DNA of 28,624 bases from a virus: IMG/VR virus record IMGVR_UViG_3300043772_001069, positions 1 to 28,624 of that record. The stretch is one strand, 5' to 3'. The first letter of the stretch is position 1. Every line of letters begins with the position of its first letter. Below, in pieces: positions 1 through 9,900 of this stretch. The translations under genes and the position numbers were made by a program. The notes under the pieces are model-generated. The model worked only from the letters and a program-made list of their open reading frames with translations. It was not told the DNA's origin and made no database searches.

Positions 1-830
1 GTACTACTAGTAATGTTGGTGTTAATGTTATCACACAAGTTGGTACAGTGTCATTTTTTGTTAATGGACCGTCGGAGAATATAAATAATTCGGTTGTTAA
101 TTCATTAAGTTGTAATAACGTGACGGCAGCTATTGGTGGTGCTGGAGCTCCGACAATGGAAGAGGTTAGGAATCTAGTTGGTTTTAATTTTTCAGCTCAA
201 AATAGGGCGGTTACCGTTAATGATTATGATTCAATATTAAGGACTATGCCATCACAATTTGGTGCTCCAGCGAAGGTGTCTATAACGGAGGAAAATAATA
301 AGATAAAGATTAAGATGTTATCATATGATGAATCTGGTAATTTATCTGAAACTAACTCCAATACGTTGATGAGTAATGTTGCCAATTATTTATCCAATTA
401 TCGTATGATGAATGATTATATATCTGTTGAATCGGCGAATGTTATTAATTTGGGGTTCAATATTGATGTTGTCTTGGATAATAGTCAAAATCAAGGTGTT
501 GTGATATCGCAAATTATTAGTTTAATATCAACTTATTTTGATTCAACAAATCGTCAAATGGGACAAAATGTGTTTATTTCGGATATTAGACGTGATATTC
601 AAAATCAAAATGGGGTTATTAGTATATCGGATATAAAGGTATTTAATAAGATTGGGGGTCAGTATTCGTCTTCTCAAACTTCTCAACGATATGTTGATAA
701 TGATACTAAAGAAATTGAACTTATTGATGATACAATATTTGCTGAACCGACGCAAATATATCAAATAAGATACCCAAATAAGGATATCAATATTCGTGTT
801 AAAAATTTATCTACAGTTAATTTTGGTTGA
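1..830 (+). CDS. Baseplate wedge protein, gp6/gpJ-like (5' partial)
   Basis: The reading frame is open from the window edge (first full codon at base 3), so the N-terminus is missing and about 275 residues are visible. The GTG at 48 is only an internal codon. The stretch reading NFSAQNRAVTVNDYDSIL followed by a Pro/Ser-rich turn and FGAPAKVSI is the kind of segment seen in T4 gp6, P2 gpJ and other baseplate J-like proteins, where it follows the domain that dimerises around the tail tube. In that family the protein forms the inner ring of the baseplate with gp7 and gp25. T4 gp6 is about 660 aa, so roughly half should lie upstream. The next gene starts 71 bases downstream. The family call is by motif and context; placement in the J/gp6 superfamily is fairly secure, exact orthology is not. 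Confidence 0.72.
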   Translation, partial: TTSNVGVNVITQVGTVSFFVNGPSENINNSVVNSLSCNNVTAAIGGAGAPTMEEVRNLVGFNFSAQNRAVTVNDYDSILRTMPSQFGAPAKVSITEENNKIKIKMLSYDESGNLSETNSNTLMSNVANYLSNYRMMNDYISVESANVINLGFNIDVVLDNSQNQGVVISQIISLISTYFDSTNRQMGQNVFISDIRRDIQNQNGVISISDIKVFNKIGGQYSSSQTSQRYVDNDTKEIELIDDTIFAEPTQIYQIRYPNKDINIRVKNLSTVNFG

Positions 831-864
831 TAATTTATTTTGATAAAATATGCCCTATTATTAA

Positions 865-884
865 AAATAGCGGTATTGCTATTT
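865..884 (+). other. Short hairpin in the leader of the 1747-aa gene
   Basis: AAATAGC (865-871) and GCTATTT (878-884) form a 7-bp stem with a 6-base loop in the 71-base gap before the ATG at 902. No T-tract follows on the plus strand, so it is not a standard terminator. The left arm can instead pair upstream (CCCTATT at 853-859 with AATAGcGG at 866-873, one bulged base), so the two hairpins exclude each other. The stems are short and AT-rich and may be chance. Confidence 0.25.
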
Positions 885-889
885 ATAAA
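882..889 (+). promoter_or_regulatory. AT palindrome upstream of the 1747-aa gene, candidate late promoter or initiation element
   Basis: TTTATAAA is centred about 16.5 bases before the ATG at 902 and runs into AAAAAGG. TATAAAAA at 884-891 differs by one base from the T4 late promoter box TATAAATA. Similar elements precede the genes at 9901, 16438, 17442 and, on the minus strand, 23223. The AAAGG could also act as a weak ribosome binding site. Confidence 0.35.
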
Positions 890-901
890 AAAAGGTAAAT
901 T

Positions 902-3900
902 ATGTCAAATTCTTATAGAATAAGAACAACTGTAGGTAAAGATACATCCATTAAAGTAAATATAGAACAAGATTTTGAATATCTTGAAATTTTATCCTTA
1001 AAAGTATTACAGAGTGAGGTTTATACAAGACAATGTTCAGATTATGGTGTTGTCGTTGGTAGAATTAGTGTTAACAATGGTTTTGGAATACCAAACGCCA
1101 AGGTATCAATATTCATTCCATTGAGTGATGAAGATTCATTAAATCCAATTATTTCTGATTTATATCCCTACAAAACATTGTCGGATGTTAATGATGAAGG
1201 TTATAGATATAATTTACTACCATATACTCAACAACATTCTAATCATACACCTACGGGTACATTTTTTGAGAAAAGTGATATTTTATTGGAACCTTATTTA
1301 ATTGAGGTGTTTGATAAGTATTATAAATATACGACAACTACTAATGATAGTGGGGATTTCATGTTATTTGGGGTACCTATTGGTCAACAGACCTTATTTG
1401 TTGATATTGATTTATCGGATATTGGTGAATTTTCATTAACTCCCCAGGATTTAATTCGTTTGGGTTTAGCGACCGAGGAACAAGTTAATAGGAGTAAGTT
1501 TAAGTCATCATCTAATTTAGATTCATTACCACAACTTATTACCTTTAATAGGAATATTGAGGTTGAACCATTTTGGGGTCAACCGGATATATGTTCATTG
1601 GGGATAACCAGAACGGATTTTGATTTATCAAAAGAAGCGGGTATTGATATAAAACCAACTTCGGTTTTTATGGGTTCAATTTTTAGTTCACCGGATGATC
1701 AAATGGTTAAACGTACTGGTAAGGTTGCTAAGAAGTCTGGTGAGTTATGTAGTTTAATAACTGGTCCGGGTGAAATAAAGGCGATTAGACAGACCATTAA
1801 TAATGATGTTTTGGGTAGACCAATTTTGGAGTCTTTTGAATTGGAAAATGGTGGTCAGGTGATTGATGAAAATGGTACTTGGCTTATTGATTTACCGATG
1901 AATATGGATTATATTACCACCGATGAATTTGGGAATAGGGTGATATCGTATAACCCCCAGGTTGGTGTTCCTACTAGGGGTAAATATCGTTTTAAGGTTA
2001 AATGGAATCAATCACCAACATTGGAAGGTGCTGTTAAACGTGGTTATTTTTTGGTTCCAAACATTCGTGAATATGGTTGGGGGTCATCTAGTAGTCCTAG
2101 TGAACCGAGTAGTAATGATGATTTATCCGATTTTAATACTTCGTATGCGTTTTCATTGAATTGGGATGATTATGGTTATACTGGTTTAACGACAGCATCA
2201 AGTTATTATGCTACGGGGTTAAAACATATTGAGGACGCGATAAATTGTGAGGATAAGTTTTACGATTTTACATATAATAAGGTTTATACAGTATCTGAAT
2301 TAATTAGTCAGTATAGGGTTAACTCAAACAATCGTAGATATATTGGTATTAAAGATATATTAAATACGGATTGTGAGGGTGAAAATAATAAATTTCCTTC
2401 CAATGATGGTCAGTTTAGGGATAATGTTATTTTCACGTTGTTTAGGATATTGATGTTTTTGATGTATCCAGTTATTTTCAATTTGGTTGCTTTATTACAT
2501 ATTGTATCATTTATTGTTGTTGTGATATTGGGTCCATTAACGTTATTGTTGAGTGGATTTTTCTTTTATTTAGCGGTTAAAGAAGCTGAGGTTGGTTTTT
2601 CAGCCCTTCTATCAAATCCACCGAATTATGCGATGCTTAGGATTTCGTTACAAAAGATGAGTAAATACTTTTTAACCTCAGCATCTATTGGTGCACTATA
2701 TTTTGCTATTCAACCTATTAAAAAATACTTTAAGAATTTCAAACTACCTAACTATACTTTTCCTGATTGTGATTTTTGTGAATGCGAACCATTGGGTTCA
2801 CAAGATTTAGCTACGTTGGAGGCTAGTCAAAACACTAGTTCAAGTGGTGAAGGAGCACCAAATGATATTCCAGTTAATAATAATGGTACTTCTTTATTAA
2901 CACCACTTTTTTTAGCTATGAATTATAGTGGTACAACAGTACCAGGTGCTGGTGGTGGTGCGTTGGGTGGTATTTTTGCAGGTCAACCGATACCTAGTGA
3001 AGGTGAAATTGGAACTGGTGTTAGTACAACGGTTAATGGTATAGCGTCAGGTCAGAATCCGTTTTCACCTAAAGCGTGCGTGTGTGATGAATATGGTACA
3101 ACACAATTGAATGAATTTCTTGAGGTGCAATATGAAGACGATGTTGATGCGACACCAAAAACTATATATTGGGGTACATTTTCAACGGATTTACCATTAC
3201 CTGAACGTATTAATTTGTTTAATGTTAAGGCTAAATATTTTGATAATACAATACCAAATAGTGGATTTAACGCGTTAGCTGAAGGTGGTAAAGGTGTTAA
3301 CCAAATAAAGGTTAGATTTGCAACGGAATTAAATCCGGACCCATCGTTATTTCACCTAGATAATGTTGTTGCGTTATTTATTAATCCTGAAGTTAGTAAT
3401 AATTTTACACCTGGTAAACTTATAACATTCCAAGATAGTAAAAAGTCAAACGATGTTAATTATACAGGGTCAACACAAAATGAATATGGTACTTTTTCAA
3501 TCACTGGTAGTCCTATTTTATTTAGTGCAACACCAACACCTGTTAATGTTGAGTGGGCAAACCCTAATGGTGTTAGTGGTAATAATATAACTACATATAA
3601 TTTGACTGGTAAAACTGAAGATACGTTATACCAAAAGTTCCCAATTGATGTTGAATATTTTCAAGTTATTACTGGTATGACCTATGGTGAATATGAACAA
3701 AAAGCGGTCGGTACAACATTAGAGAATTCATTAAGATCTCGTTATTTGGATAATAAAATGTATTCCTTAAAAGTTAGTAGGGTAAATCCAAGTTTCGACA
3801 TACCGGATGGTACTAGATTGGATTGTAATACGATGCGTTATATGGAATATAATCCATTAGAAGAATTTACTGATTATCAAAAACAATTTGTTGTGTTTTT

Positions 3901-6145
3901 GGTTAGAGGTGTTGACCCCCACTCAACAAGAACTACTTGTGAATATGATTTAAGTAAATTATTTGGGTTTGATACATTTAGTAATGTTAAAGTTAGTGGT
4001 CAGTATAAATTAAATATACCAATTCAAGGTAAACCATTAAATGTTAAACATGGCGGTGATAATCATACTATTGATACTTATTCAGACGTTAGGTTGTATC
4101 ATAAATCATTTCATTTTTTACCTGGTACTCAAATGAGTAGTTTTACAACTAGATTAACACAATATTATTCTGGTTTAGATAAAGGTACGGGAACAAATGG
4201 TGGTTTTGACCCGGATTTGGGTGTTAGAGTTGATAAAGATTATGGTACAACTAATTTATTGAATCCAAGACTTTATCCCTCAAAAATTCAAAATACGAAT
4301 GAATATATAAATAGATGGACTGACCCTAGTGGTACTCCTGGTGAAGCTGATGAACAATGGTATCCACCATCAACTTATGGTAATAATATTCTTAATAAAC
4401 CTTGTTATTATTGGGGTGAACATATTGAGGGGGGTACGTACTTAATAATGAGTAAAGTTCGTATTGGTGGACATGGTGGATGTTTTTGTGATATTTTTAC
4501 TGAAGCTGGGCAATCTTGTGTTAAGACCGAGTATGCTTGTCCTAAAATAACTGATACATTTACAATAAACAAGACTAATAATGTAAATGACAACTATATT
4601 GTTATGCGTTCGGATCGTTTACCATTATCAACGTTTGATTATCAACCAAACCCCCTATCTAATAGTTATAGACCACTCCATGCAAATGTTGGGTTTGAGG
4701 TATTTGTATTAGATGACAGTGGTTTAACCGCCGAAGTTAGAGTATCGTCTGGTGTACCAACAAATGGTGATGGTGATTTAAATGGGGTATTGAAAACATT
4801 ACAGTGTGGTGAATTATTACCATTGGATTGTTATGAATCGGTTTATGACCCAAACGAGGGAACATACGTTTTTCGAGAGAAAAAAGATAAGGAATTGTAT
4901 GATTGTCAAACCGTTTTTGGTAAATCTATAATGGAAAAAGGTTGTTATGTATTGGTATCAACACCTATATTGAGTATTGTTAGGGATTTCCAATATGTTA
5001 ATGAATGGAGGACTAGGATGTTAATTAATTTTGCGGCATGTCAAAATGTATTTTCCCATGTTTTCACTAATAACTGGGTTAATGGTACGTTGTTCGCTTT
5101 CCCATTCTCAAATGTTCGTAGATTTGATGAAGATAATAAACCATATAGTTTATTTGCGAATGATTTAATTTATTTGGATAAAAAGACAAATAATTTTTAT
5201 TATCGTTCAGCACCATATACTAATGATGGTAAATTTGTTGGTCAAAAGATTGATAAGAATGATGGTAATGAATATTTGTTAAATTATCCAACAACAATTA
5301 TGGATTTGGGTCCAAGGGATGTATTCACACAAGAAGTCGCTATGGATGACACCTTTGATGGGTATATTGTTAATAAATTAGAACCAACAACATTCAATGA
5401 CGTGACGGATTTGTTAAATTTATTTATATTAAATAGGATTACTAGTTCAGGATTCTTAAATTCTGTTGCCAGTGCGAATATTGGTACATATTTTAGTAGA
5501 TCTAATAAATTTATTGATGGTGATTACGCTCAGATGGTATCAATAAATTCTGAATTTGGTGTTCAACCATTTGATTCTGATGAATATACTGATCCGGGGG
5601 TTATTTATAGCAATCCTAATGATAATAGTACCATTGGGGTCTTTTTTAGTTCAATCACACAAAATAGGGATTTTATTACACCAAAAAGGAATTTATATTC
5701 TGAAAATGGTAATATTACTGATGACAGATGTTATTCATATATCCCTGTTAAATCACAAGAAGTTCCTTTTTATCAATGGGAAGTTAAACAGGGTGATCCG
5801 GATAGTATATTTGGACAAGATGAAAACGAATGGTTTACTAAAGGTATTAGTGGTGAAGTTTTCTTTAGTTATAAATATCAACAGTTAGATCGTTTGAAAA
5901 ATGACTCAAGATATTTTAGAACAAATGGTTCAAGTTTAACAAAAGACTTTAAGGGGTATATTTATTCAATAGACAACAATGGAAATTATAAGACTAGTGT
6001 TAGTACTTGGGATAGGAATAATCCTGAACAAACTAGTATATTAACTGGGGCTCCGTTTTATTTCTATTTTGGATTGAAACGAGGTAAAACGGCGTTTGAC
6101 CGTTTTGGTAGAACATGGTTGGATTTTGAAAATATTGAAGAATAA
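902..6145 (+). CDS. Giant baseplate/tail-associated structural protein with internal membrane-type segment
   Basis: This 1747-aa protein lies directly after the gp6-like wedge gene and is probably a virion component. Residues about 47-175 resemble a carboxypeptidase-regulatory-like beta-sandwich (VVVGRISVNNGFGIPNAKVSI, later DSGDFMLFGVPIG), a domain common in Bacteroidota surface proteins. Residues about 510-560 are almost entirely hydrophobic (ILMFLMYPVIFNLVALL, then SFIVVVILGPLTLLL), enough for one or two membrane helices, with another apolar stretch near 590-608. Cys-rich spots follow near 622-627 (CDFCEC), 725 (CVC) and 1192 (CFC). The remainder is Asn/Tyr/Thr-rich and looks beta-structured; the end has YFYFGLKRGKTAFDRFG. 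The ATG at 902 gives the full N-terminus and follows an AT-rich element. T4 gp7 sits in this position but is about 1030 aa, and I see no clear gp7 signature. Function unassigned. Confidence 0.8.
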   Translation: MSNSYRIRTTVGKDTSIKVNIEQDFEYLEILSLKVLQSEVYTRQCSDYGVVVGRISVNNGFGIPNAKVSIFIPLSDEDSLNPIISDLYPYKTLSDVNDEGYRYNLLPYTQQHSNHTPTGTFFEKSDILLEPYLIEVFDKYYKYTTTTNDSGDFMLFGVPIGQQTLFVDIDLSDIGEFSLTPQDLIRLGLATEEQVNRSKFKSSSNLDSLPQLITFNRNIEVEPFWGQPDICSLGITRTDFDLSKEAGIDIKPTSVFMGSIFSSPDDQMVKRTGKVAKKSGELCSLITGPGEIKAIRQTINNDVLGRPILESFELENGGQVIDENGTWLIDLPMNMDYITTDEFGNRVISYNPQVGVPTRGKYRFKVKWNQSPTLEGAVKRGYFLVPNIREYGWGSSSSPSEPSSNDDLSDFNTSYAFSLNWDDYGYTGLTTASSYYATGLKHIEDAINCEDKFYDFTYNKVYTVSELISQYRVNSNNRRYIGIKDILNTDCEGENNKFPSNDGQFRDNVIFTLFRILMFLMYPVIFNLVALLHIVSFIVVVILGPLTLLLSGFFFYLAVKEAEVGFSALLSNPPNYAMLRISLQKMSKYFLTSASIGALYFAIQPIKKYFKNFKLPNYTFPDCDFCECEPLGSQDLATLEASQNTSSSGEGAPNDIPVNNNGTSLLTPLFLAMNYSGTTVPGAGGGALGGIFAGQPIPSEGEIGTGVSTTVNGIASGQNPFSPKACVCDEYGTTQLNEFLEVQYEDDVDATPKTIYWGTFSTDLPLPERINLFNVKAKYFDNTIPNSGFNALAEGGKGVNQIKVRFATELNPDPSLFHLDNVVALFINPEVSNNFTPGKLITFQDSKKSNDVNYTGSTQNEYGTFSITGSPILFSATPTPVNVEWANPNGVSGNNITTYNLTGKTEDTLYQKFPIDVEYFQVITGMTYGEYEQKAVGTTLENSLRSRYLDNKMYSLKVSRVNPSFDIPDGTRLDCNTMRYMEYNPLEEFTDYQKQFVVFLVRGVDPHSTRTTCEYDLSKLFGFDTFSNVKVSGQYKLNIPIQGKPLNVKHGGDNHTIDTYSDVRLYHKSFHFLPGTQMSSFTTRLTQYYSGLDKGTGTNGGFDPDLGVRVDKDYGTTNLLNPRLYPSKIQNTNEYINRWTDPSGTPGEADEQWYPPSTYGNNILNKPCYYWGEHIEGGTYLIMSKVRIGGHGGCFCDIFTEAGQSCVKTEYACPKITDTFTINKTNNVNDNYIVMRSDRLPLSTFDYQPNPLSNSYRPLHANVGFEVFVLDDSGLTAEVRVSSGVPTNGDGDLNGVLKTLQCGELLPLDCYESVYDPNEGTYVFREKKDKELYDCQTVFGKSIMEKGCYVLVSTPILSIVRDFQYVNEWRTRMLINFAACQNVFSHVFTNNWVNGTLFAFPFSNVRRFDEDNKPYSLFANDLIYLDKKTNNFYYRSAPYTNDGKFVGQKIDKNDGNEYLLNYPTTIMDLGPRDVFTQEVAMDDTFDGYIVNKLEPTTFNDVTDLLNLFILNRITSSGFLNSVASANIGTYFSRSNKFIDGDYAQMVSINSEFGVQPFDSDEYTDPGVIYSNPNDNSTIGVFFSSITQNRDFITPKRNLYSENGNITDDRCYSYIPVKSQEVPFYQWEVKQGDPDSIFGQDENEWFTKGISGEVFFSYKYQQLDRLKNDSRYFRTNGSSLTKDFKGYIYSIDNNGNYKTSVSTWDRNNPEQTSILTGAPFYFYFGLKRGKTAFDRFGRTWLDFENIEE

Positions 6146-7905
6146 TGGGTGATAATAATGGGAATACGATAGTTTTAGGGTCTTTAAGGTATAAGTCAGC
6201 GTCTAATGTTGATTCATCCTTGAAGATACCTTTTATTCAATCTTTTAAGGAGAATGTTGAATATGATCGTACTATTGATGTTAATTTAGCTCAAGTATAT
6301 GATGATGAACGACAATCTTCAAGCGTATTTAGACCTACCGGGAAGTTATCATTATTCTTTAAGAATTCATATATTGGGAATGTGAATTATAATCCTTTTG
6401 CAAATTCAATTTATTATGTAAACATTAATAATTTAATTGATAGTATATGTAGTACAAACACTGATATAAAGTATAGTGGGTACCCATCTAATTTTGAGTT
6501 TGATTTTATGCGAACGGATTATGATATTAGTGGGTATACTCAAGTGGATGAATTAAATAAGGTTCATGTTGATTTTAACCAACGTAGTGCGACAACATAT
6601 AATTGGAGTGTGTATCTTAGTTATGGTTATGATAATGACTACAATCAAGTGATGGAGGGGTTTGATGTTAATAGTCAACAAATATTGAATTGGACGGTTT
6701 CGGATGGGATTCCATTTGTTATTAGTAGGGATACGATTGGGTTTATAACATTTAGGTGTTTGGTGAATCATGGATTGAGTGTTGGTGAATTTGTTAAATT
6801 AAGTTTTGATTATAATGGTCAAGATTTATTTGAGGTGTCATCATTGGGTAATGGTTTTTATAATTCAGATTTGACAATTTTTAATATTAGGGATGTTGGG
6901 TTTACAGGTACGACGTTCAACAATAATGTTGTTGGTACGTTAAAAAGGGTTATTGATATTAATAATCCGAATGATACTATATCAACTTATTATGTTCGTC
7001 GTAATAAAATTTTAACCAATGAAAGTGATGCTGTGATAGCTAAAGTTGCGTTTGAACAAACGATTTATAACAAGAAAAAACAATTTAATAGGTCAACATA
7101 TACCCCCAATAAACAGAGTGGGGTATCTTATAAGGAAGACAATATTGTATATTCTTTATCTTTTGATAAAGATATTGATATTAATGGTTTGGTTGATAAT
7201 CAAAAAAGACCTATCACTGAATTATACTATACTATAATTTGGAAGGGGTTTTTTGGTTGGACAATGGGGTTAGGACCGATGAAGAAGGGGTATTCTTTTA
7301 ATATTCAACCTTCAACGAGTTTGGGTAATGTACCTTCATCATGGTGGAATATTGATAATATAAGTTCAAATACTAGTTTGGGTATTTTAACATATACCAA
7401 AATAGGTGTTAATAGACCGTTTAGTTATGTTAAACCACCCCTTATTGGTGATGTTGTTGAGGGTGATTATTGTGAATGGAATTCATTTGAACAATTGGAA
7501 CGAGTGATATCACCGATGTATCATAAGATCACCTTTAACCCTTATCATTTTGATATTTTTAATCCGGTTGGTCCGTCATTTGGGAAGAATCAATTGGGGT
7601 ATTATTATATACCCCACCATATGTTAAAGATTGGTGAATTTTCAAATTATATTGAGGAGGGTGATAAGAAGAATGTTGTTGGTATTCCAGATTGGGCGGT
7701 TTATTCAACCACTAATAATGTTTTTAGATGGAGGGATAAGTATTCATATGGGTATATTGACGAGAATGGTGATGGTGTGGATTTCCCATTTTTCAATGGG
7801 GTTCATTATCCGTATAGAGATATAATTTTCAGATTAATACCTGAAGGGTCTAATTATATTGATAATAATTTGGTGGCAACACCTATAATTGATGGTTGTG
7901 AATAA
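6145..7905 (+). CDS. Beta-rich virion structural protein, unrecognised (586 aa)
   Basis: The ATG overlaps the stop of the preceding gene by one base (TAATG at 6143-6147), so translation is probably coupled. The protein is rich in Tyr, Asn, Asp and aromatic residues, with no signal peptide, membrane helix or catalytic motif. A segment near residues 205-225 (VNHGLSVGEFVKLSFDYNG) has the look of the small beta modules that recur in large-phage virion proteins. The C-terminal third is unusually rich in Trp, Tyr, Pro and His. Order suggests a baseplate component, perhaps in the place of T4 gp8 (334 aa), but I see no sequence evidence for that. Called structural from position and composition. Confidence 0.75.
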   Translation: MGDNNGNTIVLGSLRYKSASNVDSSLKIPFIQSFKENVEYDRTIDVNLAQVYDDERQSSSVFRPTGKLSLFFKNSYIGNVNYNPFANSIYYVNINNLIDSICSTNTDIKYSGYPSNFEFDFMRTDYDISGYTQVDELNKVHVDFNQRSATTYNWSVYLSYGYDNDYNQVMEGFDVNSQQILNWTVSDGIPFVISRDTIGFITFRCLVNHGLSVGEFVKLSFDYNGQDLFEVSSLGNGFYNSDLTIFNIRDVGFTGTTFNNNVVGTLKRVIDINNPNDTISTYYVRRNKILTNESDAVIAKVAFEQTIYNKKKQFNRSTYTPNKQSGVSYKEDNIVYSLSFDKDIDINGLVDNQKRPITELYYTIIWKGFFGWTMGLGPMKKGYSFNIQPSTSLGNVPSSWWNIDNISSNTSLGILTYTKIGVNRPFSYVKPPLIGDVVEGDYCEWNSFEQLERVISPMYHKITFNPYHFDIFNPVGPSFGKNQLGYYYIPHHMLKIGEFSNYIEEGDKKNVVGIPDWAVYSTTNNVFRWRDKYSYGYIDENGDGVDFPFFNGVHYPYRDIIFRLIPEGSNYIDNNLVATPIIDGCE

Positions 7906-8689
7906 TAATAGTTATAAATTTGTATTGAGTGATACTCAAAAGTTTTTGGATGTTCCTATTGAAATAAATTGGGAACACACTGGTGTTGATGATGGTATTT
8001 CTGTATATGAAAATGAAGTCATCAAGGATATTATTGGGGGTGCGGATGATTTTGAGGTGTTTAGATTTTCCCATAATGAATATGGTCAAAAACAAAAAAC
8101 TGAATTAACGTATTCTTTTAATTTTTATAGTGGTAGTACAAATGTTAGTGCGTCAACGACAAATAATTGGGTTAATACGTATTATGGTAGTGTGTTCAAT
8201 TATAATCAATTGGTGTTTAGACAAAAACCGTTTATGAAATCTTTTTATAAATTGGATTTTTATGATACTACAGATGAATCGGCACAGACTAACTATTTCA
8301 CAATTATATTACCGGTGTTGAATGGTAGTTTAGAAGAAATTGGAACAACGATGGATAAAAGGATGGTTAATAAACCATATATATCTATGGACTACTTAAA
8401 AAATAAGGAAGGGTTTTTTATATATTGGTTAAGAAAAAAAACATTTATCAATCTTAACACCTTTTATATGAGTGCGAAATTTTTTGATGCTAGTTTAGGG
8501 GTGTTTGTTAAGATGATGACTGTACCTCAAGCTACATTACCAAATAAATTTCAATTTAATAAAAATTTATTTTATATAAAAACTATATTAGATTATGACA
8601 ATAGGACTTATAGTTTATATGATATAACGACAAATAATAGAATTGGGGAAGGAAATCCCATAAACTGGTACGAATATGTAAATGCCTGA
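7892..8689 (+). CDS. Virion-associated protein, unrecognised (265 aa)
   Basis: I take the ATG at 7892; a TTG lies one codon upstream, and ATG is preferred. The gene overlaps the previous one by 14 bases and the next by 8, as in a tight operon of structural genes. The protein is beta-rich, with a basic and aromatic C-terminal half (YWLRKKTFINLNTFYMSAKFFDA), and has no membrane segment or known motif. The dense, regular overlaps with virion genes on both sides argue for a structural role or a connector between large baseplate proteins. No family recognised. Confidence 0.72.
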   Translation: MVVNNNSYKFVLSDTQKFLDVPIEINWEHTGVDDGISVYENEVIKDIIGGADDFEVFRFSHNEYGQKQKTELTYSFNFYSGSTNVSASTTNNWVNTYYGSVFNYNQLVFRQKPFMKSFYKLDFYDTTDESAQTNYFTIILPVLNGSLEEIGTTMDKRMVNKPYISMDYLKNKEGFFIYWLRKKTFINLNTFYMSAKFFDASLGVFVKMMTVPQATLPNKFQFNKNLFYIKTILDYDNRTYSLYDITTNNRIGEGNPINWYEYVNA

Positions 8690-9860
8690 GAAATATAAAA
8701 TAAAGATATCACCGGAAGTGATATTAAACAAGTATCTTAAAGTTCCATATACGGGGGATTCGTATTATGATGAATATTCGTATGAAGAATGTTGTGAAAT
8801 CATTTTAACGGGTAATACGGTTTATCCTACTGGTGTTGGTGTTTATCAACCCCCATTTTCAACGATATTATCTGGAGGTACAAATGGTAGTTCATTATTA
8901 ACTGGATTAACTATACCTATATTGATAACGGAAGATTATAATGATTTGGGTTATTATTCAGTATTTGATGGTGCGGTATTACAGAAGGATGTTATCACTA
9001 ATTTTTTATTTTCTGGGAGTACAACGACTCCAAATACGTATTATGTTTATAATACTTCAGATGTTGCGTTGAAGAATTATTTGACCAATTTTCAATTTAT
9101 TTTGGATTGGGGTGATGGTAGTCCTACGGAGGTATTGGATAATATTTCACCTAATTATAAACAACATGTTTATCCTCAAAATGGGAATTATACAATAAGT
9201 TTATCGGGTAATAGTCCATTTGGTGTTAGTGTTGTTAAGAAGGAAATTGTTGTCCCTTATAGTAATGTTGTTATTAATAATCCAAATGGTCAAGCGACTT
9301 TTTATCCTGCTGGGGGTAATTGGTCTGGTACTCCAATAAGTTATGATTATATTTTCAGTGGGGATAGTGATTGTGATGTTGATTTACATGTTAGTAGTGG
9401 TTATACAGAAGTTCCATTTTTGGTTACGGGTTATACGGTATCCACTGTTAATGATTTATCTGTTTACGGTAATAAATCTTTATTATACGCAGGTAAATTC
9501 AAATTAGGGGAACAAATCACTGGTTCTACTGGTGTTGTTGGAACATTTTGGGGTCCAGATGTTAATAATACATATACTGGCTATACAATTAATGAAATTG
9601 ATTATTATGATTATCCGGATGGGACTACGATTTTTGCTGTTTATTCTTCGGGTTTAACTGTAAATGATTTGGTTTGTGAACCGATGGTTAAGGAAGAATT
9701 CTTAATTGGTGTTTATGATCAACCTGAAGTCCAATCGGATATATTCATTGAACGAGGGAAATATTCCGCTTTAGAACCCATACAACGATTAAATGAGGTA
9801 TATAATATGGGTACTTTAACTTCTTATGGGTATGGATTTTTCAAAATTAATAAAGTTTAG
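8682..9860 (+). CDS. PKD-domain virion protein (392 aa)
   Basis: Residues about 125-195 form a PKD-like Ig-fold domain: LDWGDGSP near residue 141, then HVYPQNGNYTISLSG, the usual WGDG...H.Y...G.Y.V pattern. Such domains serve as spacers or adhesion modules on phage virions and bacterial surfaces. The rest is Gly/Ser/Thr/Tyr-rich. The C-terminus (residues about 362-392) is more ordered, with IERGKYSALEPIQRL and then YGYGFF, and may dock to the tail. The start overlaps the previous stop by 8 bases. A 40-base gap with an AT palindrome follows, so this gene ends the first coupled cluster. A role as baseplate-periphery or fibre component is inferred. Confidence 0.78.
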   Translation: MPEKYKIKISPEVILNKYLKVPYTGDSYYDEYSYEECCEIILTGNTVYPTGVGVYQPPFSTILSGGTNGSSLLTGLTIPILITEDYNDLGYYSVFDGAVLQKDVITNFLFSGSTTTPNTYYVYNTSDVALKNYLTNFQFILDWGDGSPTEVLDNISPNYKQHVYPQNGNYTISLSGNSPFGVSVVKKEIVVPYSNVVINNPNGQATFYPAGGNWSGTPISYDYIFSGDSDCDVDLHVSSGYTEVPFLVTGYTVSTVNDLSVYGNKSLLYAGKFKLGEQITGSTGVVGTFWGPDVNNTYTGYTINEIDYYDYPDGTTIFAVYSSGLTVNDLVCEPMVKEEFLIGVYDQPEVQSDIFIERGKYSALEPIQRLNEVYNMGTLTSYGYGFFKINKV

Positions 9861-9879
9861 AAAAATCATAAATCATATA

Positions 9880-9891
9880 TTTATTAATAAA
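9880..9891 (+). promoter_or_regulatory. AT palindrome before the 302-aa gene
   Basis: TTTATTAATAAA is a perfect 12-base palindrome centred about 15 bases before the ATG at 9901, in a 40-base gap between coupled clusters. It matches in position and composition the elements before the genes at 902, 16438, 17442 and (minus) 23223. Candidate late promoter or start-region element. Confidence 0.4.
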
Positions 9892-9900
9892 GTATAACGG

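Noticed and set aside
48-50. GTG at 48 as the start of the first gene
   Set aside because: The frame stays open upstream to the window edge and the family is much longer, so the gene is truncated by the window.
5556-5888. Alternative plus-strand frame of 110 codons inside the 1747-aa gene
   Set aside because: Fully within a long coding frame, with low-complexity Ile/Leu/Lys composition typical of out-of-frame AT-rich DNA.
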